From the NCBI GenBank assembly GCA_019055375.1, contig JAHQIW010000379.1, forward strand, positions 1-64,000: DNA of 64,000 nucleotides, in the 5' to 3' direction. Each line of letters starts with the position of its first letter. Positions within the stretch are counted from its first letter, which is position 1. Below, in pieces: positions 43,488 to 54,300 of this stretch. The position numbers and the translations under genes are program-made. The notes below the pieces were generated by a model. That model saw only the letters and a list, made by a program, of their open reading frames with translations, did no database searches and was not told the origin of the DNA. Origin of the DNA: Parelaphostrongylus tenuis. Lineage: Eukaryota; Nematoda; Chromadorea; Rhabditida; Metastrongylidae.

Positions 43488-43597
43488 TTCAATAATTCCT
43501 AATTTTCACCTGTTAGCCAAACACGAGGTGTTACATTGATCTTCACTCAGCAGCTGACGTTTTGGCAGTTTGCCCTCTTCAGAGCCTGGAAAGGTCA
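43488..43597 (-). mobile_element. Penelope-like 3' tail, inverted, in front of a plus copy
   Basis: Reads ACACGAGGTGTTACATTGAT, CAGCAGCTGACGTTTTGGCA and CTCTTCAGAGCCTGGAAAGG, the reverse of the tail with its hammerhead-like motif. It stops at about 43597 where the plus-strand element begins. Confidence 0.8.
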
Positions 43598-46125
43598 AGC
43601 TCTCCAAGAATGATAGAATGCTTTACGGAAAAAGTTCGATGATCTTTCGAGTACATCGCATGACATGAATTTGAAAAGGCATGCGGATGTCTCTAACGAA
43701 GATCAAGCGAGTCACAATAGAGCATATAATGCGCAAAGAATTTTTAGGGGTCACGGTGTTAAGAGGCATAATACTCCCTCATGGTGCCCGCTAGCTATTA
43801 GAGTTGTGTCCGAGCTTCTCACCATCTCAACCCATTTCTAAGGCATCCTTGCTTACAGTTGCATGTGACCTGCATGAATTGCAAGATAAACTCCGTTAAA
43901 AAGACCAGAGATGAAGAGACCAATAGGAACGACTGACAAGTAGAGGTTGTACCAATACCAACATTTCCTCAGTTGTTCTGCAGGCAACAAGACAAAGAGG
44001 AATTCGATAGAAAGTTTCAAAAATTTGCAAACGAAACCTTCAGAATCCTTATTTATTATCGTTCAAAACAGTTTTACTCGAACCTCACCGAACTGCGAAA
44101 ACGTGGCATGAAAAAGGTTCTATAGTTGACAAGAGAAGAAAGAATAAGGCTACTAAATAGTGATAAGGGTGGAGTATTTATAGTTATTTTGCAACAGCTA
44201 GGTATTGCAATTACGAATAAGTTTCTCGAAGATGCTTCCTTGCCGATCATCTTCTATGAAGAAATTCAAAAGGCGAAATCGCAAATCAAACAATAAGTGG
44301 GCCCGTACGGCAAAAGAGGCAGACTTAAGACCATCCATCATTTTTTGATCAAAAATCCATTCTTCATCTTGTCCTGTCTTATACTTACCAATAAAAACAC
44401 ATAAGTTAGTATCCACTGATAATCTAACGTCTAACAATCCATCTCTATTCAAAATTAAACCCATCATCAGTTGTGTTGGTGGACCGACGGACAGGATGGC
44501 ATGGTTTTTAATTTCAATAACATCCTACTAGCTGAGATACATTCCAGCCCATCTGACGAGCACTCAGATGTTTCTGGATCGTTTACGTAACGCCAATCCG
44601 AGCAATGTGTACGTAACGGACTCATTCGAGCTCATCACTTTCTTTACCAGCGTGTCGAATGACTTTGCATTGCAAGCCTTACTCGAGCTTCTGATATAAC
44701 ACCAAGCAGCTGTAAATGTGCATGAGTTGTCGACTCAGCACTTCATGGTTCTATTAGAGGAGTGCCTAAACTGCCCAATCTTCAGATTGTCCAAGAATGT
44801 TTTGCTCAAATGAGAAGGTTGGCAATGGGCTGCAACTGGCACCTAGCCTGACTGTTGCTTTCATGTCCAAAGTGGAAGCACCAGTGAAGGATCTCCGGCC
44901 ATTACTCTACTGTAGGTATATGGATGATTGTTTGAACTCAAGAGGAATTGGATAATTGTTTTAGGTTGTGGAATGAATAGTCAAAGTACATAGGAATCAC
45001 CCGTGAGGTATCAAAAGATAATTGGCTCCATTTCTTGAACGTGCAAATAAACTTAACCGAGAACGGCTACATGACAGATACCGAAAGCCAAGTAGTAGGA
45101 ATATCCTGGCTCACTCTCTTTCCTCACATACCTCACATACGAAAAGGCGTTAGTAAGAAACATGTTTCGAACAGCAGCCATGTTGTGTACTGGGGAGGAG
45201 CAGAGAGTAGAATCCGTGAAACGGATTCGCGAAATAGCCTCTTCTAATGGATAGGAATTTGTAACCGCTTGGTTTGAGCTTAGAGGAAACAACACGCCTT
45301 CGAACGAAAATTTGATGCAATGGAAAATCCCGTTTATCCTCCCGTTCTTTTCAAATGAGATAAGTACAGCTATATAGCGCTGTTTGAGAAGAGCAAGTAT
45401 AGAACAATCGGTAGCGATCATTGACATTGCACCGAAATCTGAGGTACCAACCAGTTCGTAACCTCTTATATGATTATCTCTGTATGATGAAAAATTTTAA
45501 AATATGTCCTAACGGCAGACACGGTGATTTCATGAGCGTTGGAACAGTATAAACAATCTCTTGTAAAGCGTGCAGCGATAAATATACTGGCGAAACGGGT
45601 AGGTCGCTCTATGCCCGCATAGAAGAACATTAAATGACAAGCGTCACGGTAAACGAAACACTCCACTATTTACACATAGAGCACAAAAACACGACGGAGT
45701 AGATTTTGATATCGAAGTCACTATCCTTGCGCAGGTAAAACATGAGCGCGAGAGATTTTAGAAGCGTTTTGGATCGACACGGCCAATCCAACTATAAATC
45801 GCAGGGAGGAATGCCTCGTGATCACCCGTGATTTGAGCCAGTATATAAAACTTCTGCTTTGATGGATAGGGTGCATTGCGAGCCTATGTGATCGTCTTCC
45901 GGTGATCTCCACTTAAATCATTTAATGGAACCCATACGAAAAGCTGCTAGTATATTCAAAGTTGATTTCGAGCCTGATGCGATTAAAATCTAGATCTGGT
46001 GATTCATTCTGAAGAAGTAGTGGAGGTGCTTGACTGATTGGATTGTGTAAAACGTGACCTTTTCAGGCTCTGAAGAAGACGAACTGCCTGAATGTCGGCT
46101 GTTGAGTAAAGATCTATTCTTAGTA
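43598..46125 (+). mobile_element. Penelope-like element, nearly full length, heavily decayed
   Basis: Same order as the copy at 38226: an N-terminal remnant (AAAAGTTCGATGATCTTTCG), RRGIMLPHGAR-like and YRSKQFYSNLTELRK pieces, then RT relics (CCGGCCATTACTCTACTGTA, with the YIDD site changed to YMDD and the following bases lost), a linker, a GIY-YIG relic (near 45540-45640) and a tail ending after GGCTGTTGAGTAAAG. The motif at 46064-46100 has GACGAACTGCC and GAATGTC, so the ribozyme core is broken. Confidence 0.8.
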
Positions 46126-46879
46126 TTAAGTGAGGTTATTGAATTCATCCCATTCAACAACTTCCAATTGTCAACCAACTGCCACTTAGTCATTTAACAA
46201 GCAGTTCCTGTTTGATGAAAGCAGCTCCATGAGATAAATCCTGTCCATGTCCACCTCACAGCGATACGTGCCATGCTTTATCAAAATTGCTTGTTCAAAA
46301 TTTCTCTATACGTATCGACAGTCAGAGGAATTGCTGTAGTGTATAGTCTTTGCTAGTTTCAGTTTTTTTCTATCACATCCTTTCTAGAAGTAAGTTGACT
46401 GATTTTGACAACACCACAGTGATTCGCAAAACGCACTGATAACGAAGAACCTCATCTGCAATACCATCTTTGGCAGCATAAAGTTAAGAGTCTACGTTAA
46501 GCTTGCGTTTCTTTTTCTTGAGAAAGGTAGTTGACATTTCAGTAATTTCGCCTTCTTTAGAACATCGACGTTTAGAGTGAAACCATATCTGGTTATTTGA
46601 TAATATTTTTTCATGTAATCAAAGCCCAATTCGAAAGTTACCCAAGCAGTTTCACCCACTAAGGAAAATCCGTCATTAACCTCAACAAATGTAACAAAGT
46701 CATTCATGAATTCTGAACTATCAACATTTGAGCTTACTCAAGCTGGAGGATCAAACAGAGATAAAGTGCCATATCAGGTGAACTCTTTTTAAAAACTCCA
46801 ACAAGTTAGGCACCGTTTTTGATTTTTGCCTCAGAATTGTGACTAATGCCTCAAACTCGTTGTCGCTGTGCCTTTTGCG
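46126..46879. other. Mostly unassigned; Penelope-like tail relic at 46525-46575 (-)
   Basis: On minus at about 46575-46525, GATGTTCTAAAGAAGGCGAA, ATTACTGAAATGTCAACT follows the layout of the hammerhead-like tail. The 71-codon minus frame that ends in it is therefore not taken as a gene. Confidence 0.4.
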
Positions 46880-47170
46880 CCCTATGTTTAGCACTTTCTA
46901 GCATTTTCTTAACACTTCTTCAGTGTTTTTTCCACTGTGCAGATCCCAGTACTTTCAGCATCCAATCGTTCTCTTTTTTCTTCTTCTAAAATGTCATAGA
47001 AAACTGGTTGAGTTCATCTCCTTGCAATCTCAAGGATAGCCATGCTGTCTAGTTCCATAGGAATGTTGTAATTCATTACTGAAGAGTGTTGGTGAATAGA
47101 GTTCGACCCCATGAGCGCTGCGAAGAGCATCAAAACTTAGTTATGGATCCTCTATAACTCTACCTATAGA
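46880..47170. repeat. Dispersed repeat paired with 9216-9525
   Basis: Blocks TTCTAGCATT, GTCATAGAAAACTGG, CAAGGATAGC, and GAAGAGCATCAAAAC, in the same order as the first copy. Confidence 0.45.
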
Positions 47171-47799
47171 AAAGCTATATCGAGTTTCCTTTTTCCACGC
47201 GACTGCTCTATGATGCGTACACAAAGTGCCTTTTCCGGTAGCAACTGACAACGTAATTGCTTTCTCGGATTTCGTAAATATCGCAGAGTTCATTGAAGTC
47301 TCACAATTCTAGTCAATGTCAACTGCCAGCATGGACTCTTATCCAAAACAGTTATATGGCGATTGAGAATGTGTGGATACCTTCAAAACTTTTCTTTGCC
47401 CTAAACAAACTCTTTGTATCTTCGTACCAAAAGATTTCATAAAAATGTGGTTCATTCTAATTGCTTTTTAATTTCCTTGTATGAACAACTAGAAATCATT
47501 TTATCTCCCCTAAAATTCCAAGGAGAAGAGCGGTTTAATTCCAGCGAAGAAGAACGGACAAACACGCTTGCTTTTCTGTTATAAGTGTTTTGCAAGGTTT
47601 TTTTGAAATTCTTCTTCCAGGAATGAGAATAAAGAAGATTACTAGAACTTTTTAATCTATTAAAATTACTGAAAACTACTTATAATGCTACCAAGCTCTA
47701 CTTTCGAGCATAGATTACTCTTATTTACTTATACTCTTATTTAGGAGATTCTGCAGTAACCGATTTCTGCGATGGCATTATTTCAAAAATATATATTCG
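47171..47799. other. Unassigned AT-rich stretch
   Basis: Nothing recognisable. Confidence 0.35.
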
Positions 47800-47804
47800 A
47801 TAAC

Positions 47805-48078
47805 GATATGCGAAACTTCAAACATTTAACGGGATTCGTACCCGTATATAACCCTTTCCAAGGGGTGCTAAGCAATGCTACCGGCTCTCCATTCTTTCAC
47901 CACTCTGAATGTCGATATCGGATACCAGGTCAAGCCGTTGGAGGTTGACTGGTGACAGATCGATACAACTGAATCGAAAAAAGAGTAATGGCAGAGCGGA
48001 CGCCAGGAGTCTCCGGAAAAAGTGAAAGGCGGGTATAAATCCCGTGCGAGGTTTGAGGTTAAGATCACTCAACAATAT
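47805..48078. repeat. Inverted-repeat element with T-arm-like blocks in both arms
   Basis: Left: GATATGCGAAACTTCAAACA, AACGGGATTCGTACCCG, TAACCCTTTCC. Right, reverse complement: AATATTGTTGAGTGATCTTA, CGCACGGGATTTATACCCGC, CTTTCACTTTTTCC. Each arm carries the same tRNA T-arm-like block as the family at 11195. The middle has no similarity I can name. Confidence 0.55.
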
Positions 48079-48649
48079 TGAACAAATTATCTATTTCTAT
48101 ACATTGGTCAGGCAAACCGTTGTTGATGGAAAGCTGGCGTTTACACTGCAGCAAAATGACCAGAACAATTATAACAGATTAGTTGTGGTATTGCTTCTCC
48201 CGCTAAACTAATATTATACTCCTCAGTTTGAGTTCGTGAACACGTAGTACTGACATTATGCTCTTCCATCTATGAGAAAAATGCGGTGGCGCTCTTTTCC
48301 CATTAATTTGCTCACTACGATGTACTAATGAAAGTAAAAGGAGAGTGTGATGACAAGACTTCTTACTGTTATCCAATCAAGACAACAGGCTACTGCTTAT
48401 TTAGTTTTAATATATCTAGCGCTAATGATTTTTCAAATTGTCATTTGTAAACAGAACAACCACAATATTTTACGTTCGCATTGAAGAGATCTCTTAAACA
48501 CCTTCTGATCAAGAAGAATCTTCTCATTACTTGCGTGGTAAGTACAAGGTGACTCGGTAAAGCTCAGCGCAGCAAGCTTCAATTTCTTAATTGTGGTTTC
48601 TTGGGTATAAGGTTCTCCAGATAAGACGTCCATGTCATCGTCTGTTGAA
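48079..48649 (-). other. Candidate unrecognised coding frame at 48433-48660
   Basis: The minus frame is acidic (DSTDDDMDVLSGEPYTQETT) and continues IKKLKLAALSFTESPCTYHA, then NEKILLDQKVFKRSLQCE. The composition looks like coding sequence. Its upstream end runs into the repeat at 48650-48971, whose end (GAAACAGTCGATTTTATGG) supplies part of the frame. I do not recognise it. The rest of this stretch holds nothing I can name. Confidence 0.25.
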
Positions 48650-48971
48650 TCCATAAAATCGACTGTTTCTAAAACCTCGTAATGAACATTCAAAATAATT
48701 CAAAAAAAAAGAATGTTTTCAGCCTAAACGAGGTTGGTACGGTACGCCATGATCATACACCGGTGTTTCGGAGGTTTCGGCCTCCTCGTCAGTGACCCCC
48801 GCCCCCCCCCCTCCCCCCCCTCCCCCATTAAGCCCTGCATTGTAGCAAGGAGGGAGGCGTATGTGGTATGTGGTGATGGCACAGTGTACAATGACACTGG
48901 TCCATCACCGTCAGTCGATGGTTTCGGCTGGTAGACCAAAAACTAATCCATAAAATCGACTGTTTCTACTA
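48650..48971. repeat. GAGGNGGCCGAAACCTCCGAAAC repeat, copy 2, with direct terminal repeats
   Basis: The element is bounded by two direct copies of AATCCATAAAATCGACTGTT (about 48650 and 48948). Inside: TCAGCCTAAACGAGGTTGGT, CGGTGTTTCGGAGGTTTCGG, CCTCCTCGTCAGTGACCCC, a C-rich tract, and AATGACACTGGTCCATCACC. Copies at 9625 and 56540. Confidence 0.65.
48797..48831. repeat. Poly-C tract
   Basis: Almost pure C with a few G and T, inside the repeat at 48650-48971. In the copies at 9.6 and 56.9 kb the same site is only GGGG(C/G)GGGGTC on the other strand, so the tract expanded here. Confidence 0.9.
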
Positions 48972-49009
48972 GTACCAACTTCGTCTGTTGAATATCAGCT
49001 CTGCGATCT

Positions 49010-51760
49010 GTCGATGGAGTTCACCCTTTATCCACTGGTGAAAATGTTGAAGTCCCAATGAGCACTCCATCGTGCAAGCAAGCAGCACTATTGGCGTTGC
49101 AGTCGCCGGAATCACAAAAAGTGGCCCGCGCATATTCTACGATATGTTTTGTTCTCAAATAAAAGGCAGCGTTGATCTTCAGTACATATTGAACCTCGCT
49201 ATTTTTCAGCGCCACGATGAATTGAGTAGCGTGTCCATAGTAATTGCTCTTCTTGTTATCTTGGTTTACAAGGCCCTTACACAAAGGTGAATCGAATAGG
49301 GTGGGAATTCCCGAGTAAAGCCAGCGTTTTCCTTTCATTTAGGGCTCCAACCACGCTGAAGTGACCTGCCGACTAGTAGACAGCAATCCAAATTAAATGA
49401 CCTACTTATTCTGTTTACATGATCTTTGATCTAACAGGATTATAGGGCTGATTCAGTACAAATTGTATTCGAAGCATAGGAAAGTTCTGCTGCGAAACTG
49501 CCCACTCAGTAATTCATTCGCAACAATGTGACTGCTAAATCACGAAGCTCTTGCAACACAGGACTACTTCTACGCGGAAGTTCTATAGCAAAAGCTCCTA
49601 CAACGCGAAAACGCAACAACCCGGAGCTGTACAACATTAATCACTCAGCTCCGTTCGACGTTCAAGAAAGTTTCAGAACACGCCAATGATTCTTCACCGC
49701 AGACGGTTCTTTCGATTTGTCATTCGCAAAAGAGCAAAACAGTGACAATGATTGTTAGTTGGCCAACTTGCTAACATAGCAGAATTGAGGTAAAGTTTGA
49801 CCACAAGAATAGGGTCTTCTAGAAGGAAATGTCAGACATTTTCACTGCATTTCCTTATCTTTGGTACCCTGAACTAAAAGTTTTCAAAAATGACACACCT
49901 TAATATTTGTGTGATTTGACAAATGAACTCTTATAACCTAATCTTCGAATTAGTAGCGACAGTTGAAGAGTTATTGCTATTTTTGAATACCACTTTGCGC
50001 TTTTGAGCAACTGAAACCTCAAAATAAAGCCAGTCGATGTTCAGAGGTGTGTAGTTTTATACATGCAACGCTATTTGTTTGGAGCGTCGTATTCACATTT
50101 ACCTTACGTTTTCAGTGTTTTCTTGAGACCTCGCTCAAATTCCAATTTGCCTGGTAGTTATTTTCGAACCATTCATCAGGCGAGCAGTTAGAAGGAATTA
50201 TACTGGGCAAAATACGTTTTCTAACCATTTAACCATGTCAGTTGCACTCTGCCTTTCAGTTCAATCGGTTGCGCGGGAAGACATTCCTCATTAAGAAGAG
50301 TTTACGGTGTATCATATACACGCGCATCCAATGATAAAAATCACTGAACGGGCGGTGTTGTATACTCGATTGTTCTTGGCTGATAATTGTAAAATATCAC
50401 ACCTTTCCTTTATTTCGAGTGCTTTATTATGACCAAACTCAAATTTCAAGAGATCATTTCAATATTATTTGAGCCCACTTACCATGTGGTCTAGTAAGGG
50501 CTCTTGTACAGCCTCGACACACGTATTTCGTCTTACCGCTCTTCACTCGACCAGAACCCGTCGTCTTTCGATCTTTTTATAGTCAGTTCTCTCGGGAGCC
50601 TTACACTCCTTATACGAAGACCAGTACCAGCCAAAGAGCAATCGAGTGCGCACACTCCGTGTTAGGTGAAAATTTCACTTGACATAGAGTGTGAAAAGTT
50701 CGTCTTCGATGACTCTCTATAAGGAGTGTAAGGCTGCCGAGAGAACTGACCATAGAATGATCGAAAGACGACGGGTTCTGCCCGACTGGCGAGTTTGTAA
50801 GGGCGAAACACGTGTATCGGGCTGTACAAGAGCCCTTACCAGACCACATGACAAGTTGGCTCAAATAATAGTGAAAATATCTATCACACCTTTCGTTGCG
50901 AGTGCTTTTTGAGACCTCACTCAAATCTCGATCCGCCTGACAGTTTTTTTTTGAAGTCATGCGTGAAGTCTATTATGAATACACTCTTCGTGTACATGAA
51001 GTGCCTAAGTCTGGGAATCTTTACTAAGGAGAGTAGCTCTTCATATTGATAGGGATTTCGACACAAAAGCAATCACAAATCGGTGATGTTCATTTGATTC
51101 AGAATAGTTTTAATCGACTGTTTCCTATAGCGTGACTGTTGCATCATTCAGTACAGAGTCAGCGGAAAGGTCTCAAGCCTTTTAGAGTTGATGTGTTACG
51201 TTACTATTTGTCATCGCCTTACCTCTATATAAGAAGCGACTTATTCGAGAAAGGTTCTGGTGATGAGAGCGTAAGCGCGCGTAGGCTACGAAGGGAGTGC
51301 AACGTATTATTGGGCTCGAAAAGGCTTGAAATATTTTGCGGACTTGACATTAAACGACCAGAAGTTTAAGATGCAATGTGAGTCAAACTGACCACACATC
51401 GCAGCATTTCGGTCTTCCCAGACGATCCCTTTTCTAAAAAACTAGAGAAATGAGATATACCGCTGAAGGGCTTGTGAGCATTGCATAAATCAAACTAGTC
51501 TTCACTATACCAAACAGACAATAACAAATTTCGTTCTGCACAACACTGTAAAACTTACGAAAACGGCGACGTTACATACATTCACTTTGAAGAGGAGCTT
51601 GGAACGTTTAAGAAGATAAATAAGTAACCATTTGCTCAGTGTTATTTTAGTCGCATTCTTGTGAGCGTTCAGTTTGCTGACTCATCTCGATACGTTGCCA
51701 ATCCCATAAACTGTGAAAATCGTGCTTGTTAATACAAGACTTGTTGCCCTGATGGGGTTG
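49010..51760. repeat. Duplicated block, copy 2 (partner 28980-30420)
   Basis: Contains the minus frame MKGKRWLYSGIPTLFDSPLC with a downstream CDSGDCNANSAACLHDG, then the CTACAACGCGAAAACGCAAC tract, CAAAACAGTGACAATG, ACTAGAGAAATGAGATATAC and GACTCATCTCGATACG. Interrupted by the foldback element at 50455-50960. The 105-codon minus frame at 49021-49338 may be the relic of a small Cys-rich coding exon; I do not recognise it. Confidence 0.6.
50455..50960. repeat. Foldback element, GGGCTGTACAAGAGCCC family
   Basis: Left arm 50455-50640 and right arm 50690-50880 are inverted copies: TATTTGAGCC, CATGTGGTCT(G)GTAAGGGCTC, TTGTACAGCC, CACGTGTTTCG, GAACCCGTCGTCTTTCGATC, CAGTTCTCTCGG, CTTACACTCCTTATA. 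The centre (50640-50690) is short. TTTGAGACCTCACTCAAATC follows the right arm and a related GAGACCTCGCTCAAATTCC lies before the left arm at 50130. Single arms are at 8345 and 41030. Confidence 0.75.
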
Positions 51761-52498
51761 CTTTTCATACCACCGATAACAATATCGCTTTCTTTCCGTT
51801 TTTTTTTCATACCGGTGGATTATCGATGCCATCTCATTTCTTGAAGCCCTTTGCTGGAATTCTCTGGATATTCCTAGTATGGTTAGCAGCTGCTTCCCTA
51901 TAAAAAAGACATATTTTATAAACGTAAAAAAGTGGGAGGCTTCCCAGAAAATTATAATTTAGTAAAAGCAAATTGTGCTTTAGCCGATATTCGGTGCTAA
52001 AAACTCCTTGTGGCAAATGTTCTGCTTCGTTTTTGACGTTAGAGAGTACAATTGTAATTTGGACAATTTCCCGATTACTAATATTCTATTCTTGAGAAAG
52101 TCGGGACTTCATGTCGTATATCAGCGATAAAATTGTGGGAACCGATTTTAAGCAGCGCCACTTTGGTGCATTCATTGATGTTTTTGTTTCAACGAGTCTC
52201 TTCCATGCAACATCTTGTTATTCATTATTTGACATGCATTATCCTCATCAATCGTTCTCGTGTACTTTGTAGCAGCAAATGTTCCTCACAAGTCTTCGTT
52301 CAACAAATTTTGCTTAAAATCAGAGGTTTCAAAATCCCTGCAGTTTTTGAAAAAAGTTACCAAGGCGACGTTACGAACTGGGTGAGAACTTTGTCGTCAC
52401 CTTGTGAATCGTTCGGTACAAGAAGCTGCAATCCAGCTCTTACTTGTGTCTGGAATCTTCGTATGTCTGTTAGCCAAAAATGAGCATTTTTAAAAACA

Positions 52499-53983
52499 TT
52501 GCGGGACTTCCAACCAATTTCATTATGATTTTGCTATGACTATTTTCGCAACAGTGCTAAGGGTGTGGAGTGATACCTGCTAGTCAAGGTAGGGTACAAA
52601 GGATTTTCTTATAATAGAGATATTTTCAGTCTTACATGTGAGTTCATAAACTTTGATGAGAATGGATACAGTTGAGACATCATTACTACTCATTAGATAT
52701 ATAATCAAAAGCTTTTGATGGAACGGTGTTGAACTTGGAATGAGAAGAAAAAACTTCCCACCGTGCACCATTTGAAATCGCAATTAATTTTTGGTTATGC
52801 ACCACGTAAACTACAAAATTTCGTTGCAGTGGGCAATAGGACCTTCACCGTCACAGGTTTTACCACTTTGCCTGTCGTTATGGTTTACACTAGCGCAACG
52901 AATGTTGTTCGGTTCTCTGGTATCCAAACTAACGAGGCGAGCAGCAGAGAATCTGGGCAGTCTGGTAATGCAAACAGTGAGTTGGCAGTTTTCGGATCCT
53001 AGTTTTTTTCAGCTGATTTTTGAAGTTATCGAAATTTTTTTACATTTTAGGCTCACACTGTTTTCAGTTTGAGTACCTTCACGTACTTCGATTGAAGGCA
53101 TTTTTGAATAAAGTATGCAACAAACAAAAAATTTCCTTTACAGGTCTTTGATGTTCTCGAAGGCTAAGTTCGTAGCGCTCTTTTACCCCATGCTGTGATC
53201 TCAGCCATTTTGAGTCAACTTGCTCTACATATCAGCTACACACCAATGAATTGTGCACTGGTTACAAGTCTAGAAGAGGAGCGTGAGTCTGCAGCACTGT
53301 GCAACCATTCAAAAGTGCGTAATCAGAACATTAGCAGACATAAAACACAAAAAAGTGTCTCATATAGTCTCATAAGTCTAATGATTTCTAGAATGATCAA
53401 GAAACTTGCTGAAGCAAGAGGGAAACCGTGGTAATGGGATTGATACTTCAAACTACTGCCATTTTCCAAACGAGTTCATTGTGCTTTAGAAAGTGATGAA
53501 GTAATAATAATGGCACGTGGTTGTTTGGAGTGTTTTAAATTAACAGAAAGATAGTGCTCGAGAGTGTCTTTGGTTTCTGGTTCTCTTTTGTAATAGAAAG
53601 GCGTCTTTTCTTATGCAAAAAAGTTTATGTAGACAACCCCAAAATGGCTGAGACCTATTGCATTATTGTTGGCAACACGGTGACGGGAATATGCACTGTA
53701 ATGAATAAAGAAAAAAAAAATGTAGTATGCCAGAGGACATGAAGGTGACGGTAGCGGCTATCAACGGCACACACTTAACGATTTCATGAACTCTCGTTAG
53801 AACTGCTTATTGTTTTGTAGAACTCTGCTTTTGAAACATTCTTTGTAGACCACCAACATCATCATGGTAAACTGGTCAAGAATGATACGGCAAAGTGTAG
53901 TAGCCGGAGCGATTCCAATGCTGGCATCAGGTCCGTTTGAATCGCACTTCTTCTCGGCAAGGGCGACTGTCAGCGGAAACTAA
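52499..53983 (+). pseudogene. Secreted-family paralogue, copy C (decayed, last exon intact)
   Basis: Exon 1 (52499-52588) has lost its start (ATG to TTG) and is frameshifted, though GGGTGTGGAGTGAT with donor GTAGGG survives. Exon 2 (to 52976) gives LQNFVAVGNRTFTVTGFTTL and VRFSGIQTNEA, then a shift before VMQT. Exon 3 (53144-53282) gives VFDVLEG, stop, VRSALLPHAVISAILSQLAL, then HISYTPMNC. Exon 4 (53633-53795) gives DNPKMAETYCIIVGNTVTGI, with a frameshift at a run of A, then KVTVAAINGTHLTIS, stop. Exon 5 (53849-53983) is open: TTNIIMVNWSRMIRQSVVAG, AIPMLASGPFESHFFSARAT. Exon order matches the intact gene at 19184-22572. Confidence 0.8.
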
Positions 53984-54079
53984 ATTAGACATGATATGTT
54001 TCGAGTCAGTCACCTCTAATTAATCGATGTATATTAAAGCAATGCAACTTGAATGCTATTGTATCATCAGGAATAAACC

Positions 54080-54300
54080 GGCTTCTATGTCAAGTCCCAT
54101 ATCTATTACAGAAGTCGATGAGTAAACATGAAAAGATAATCAGAGTCCAAGTGCTTCTGATCTATCAGGAATCCATTTGCACATTGAGTTTTCATCGCGT
54201 TCACCGCGAAAATATCGAAATGGAAACAAAGATGAAAAGCGCCCGAATTTTGTAGATTAGTGATCACCCTATGGAGCTAGCGCAAGTCTCATGAAAGGCC
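54080..54300. repeat. 3' flank of the secreted-family unit, copy 3
   Basis: CTATGTCAAGTCCCATATCT, GTCGATGAGTAAACATGAAA, AAGATGAAAAGCGCCCGAAT and TTTTGTAGATTAG match the flank blocks at 30640-30865 and 36420-36610. Confidence 0.55.

Noticed and set aside
46492..46707. 71-codon minus frame
   Set aside because: Its end follows the Penelope-like tail motif, and no splice sites or relatives are visible.
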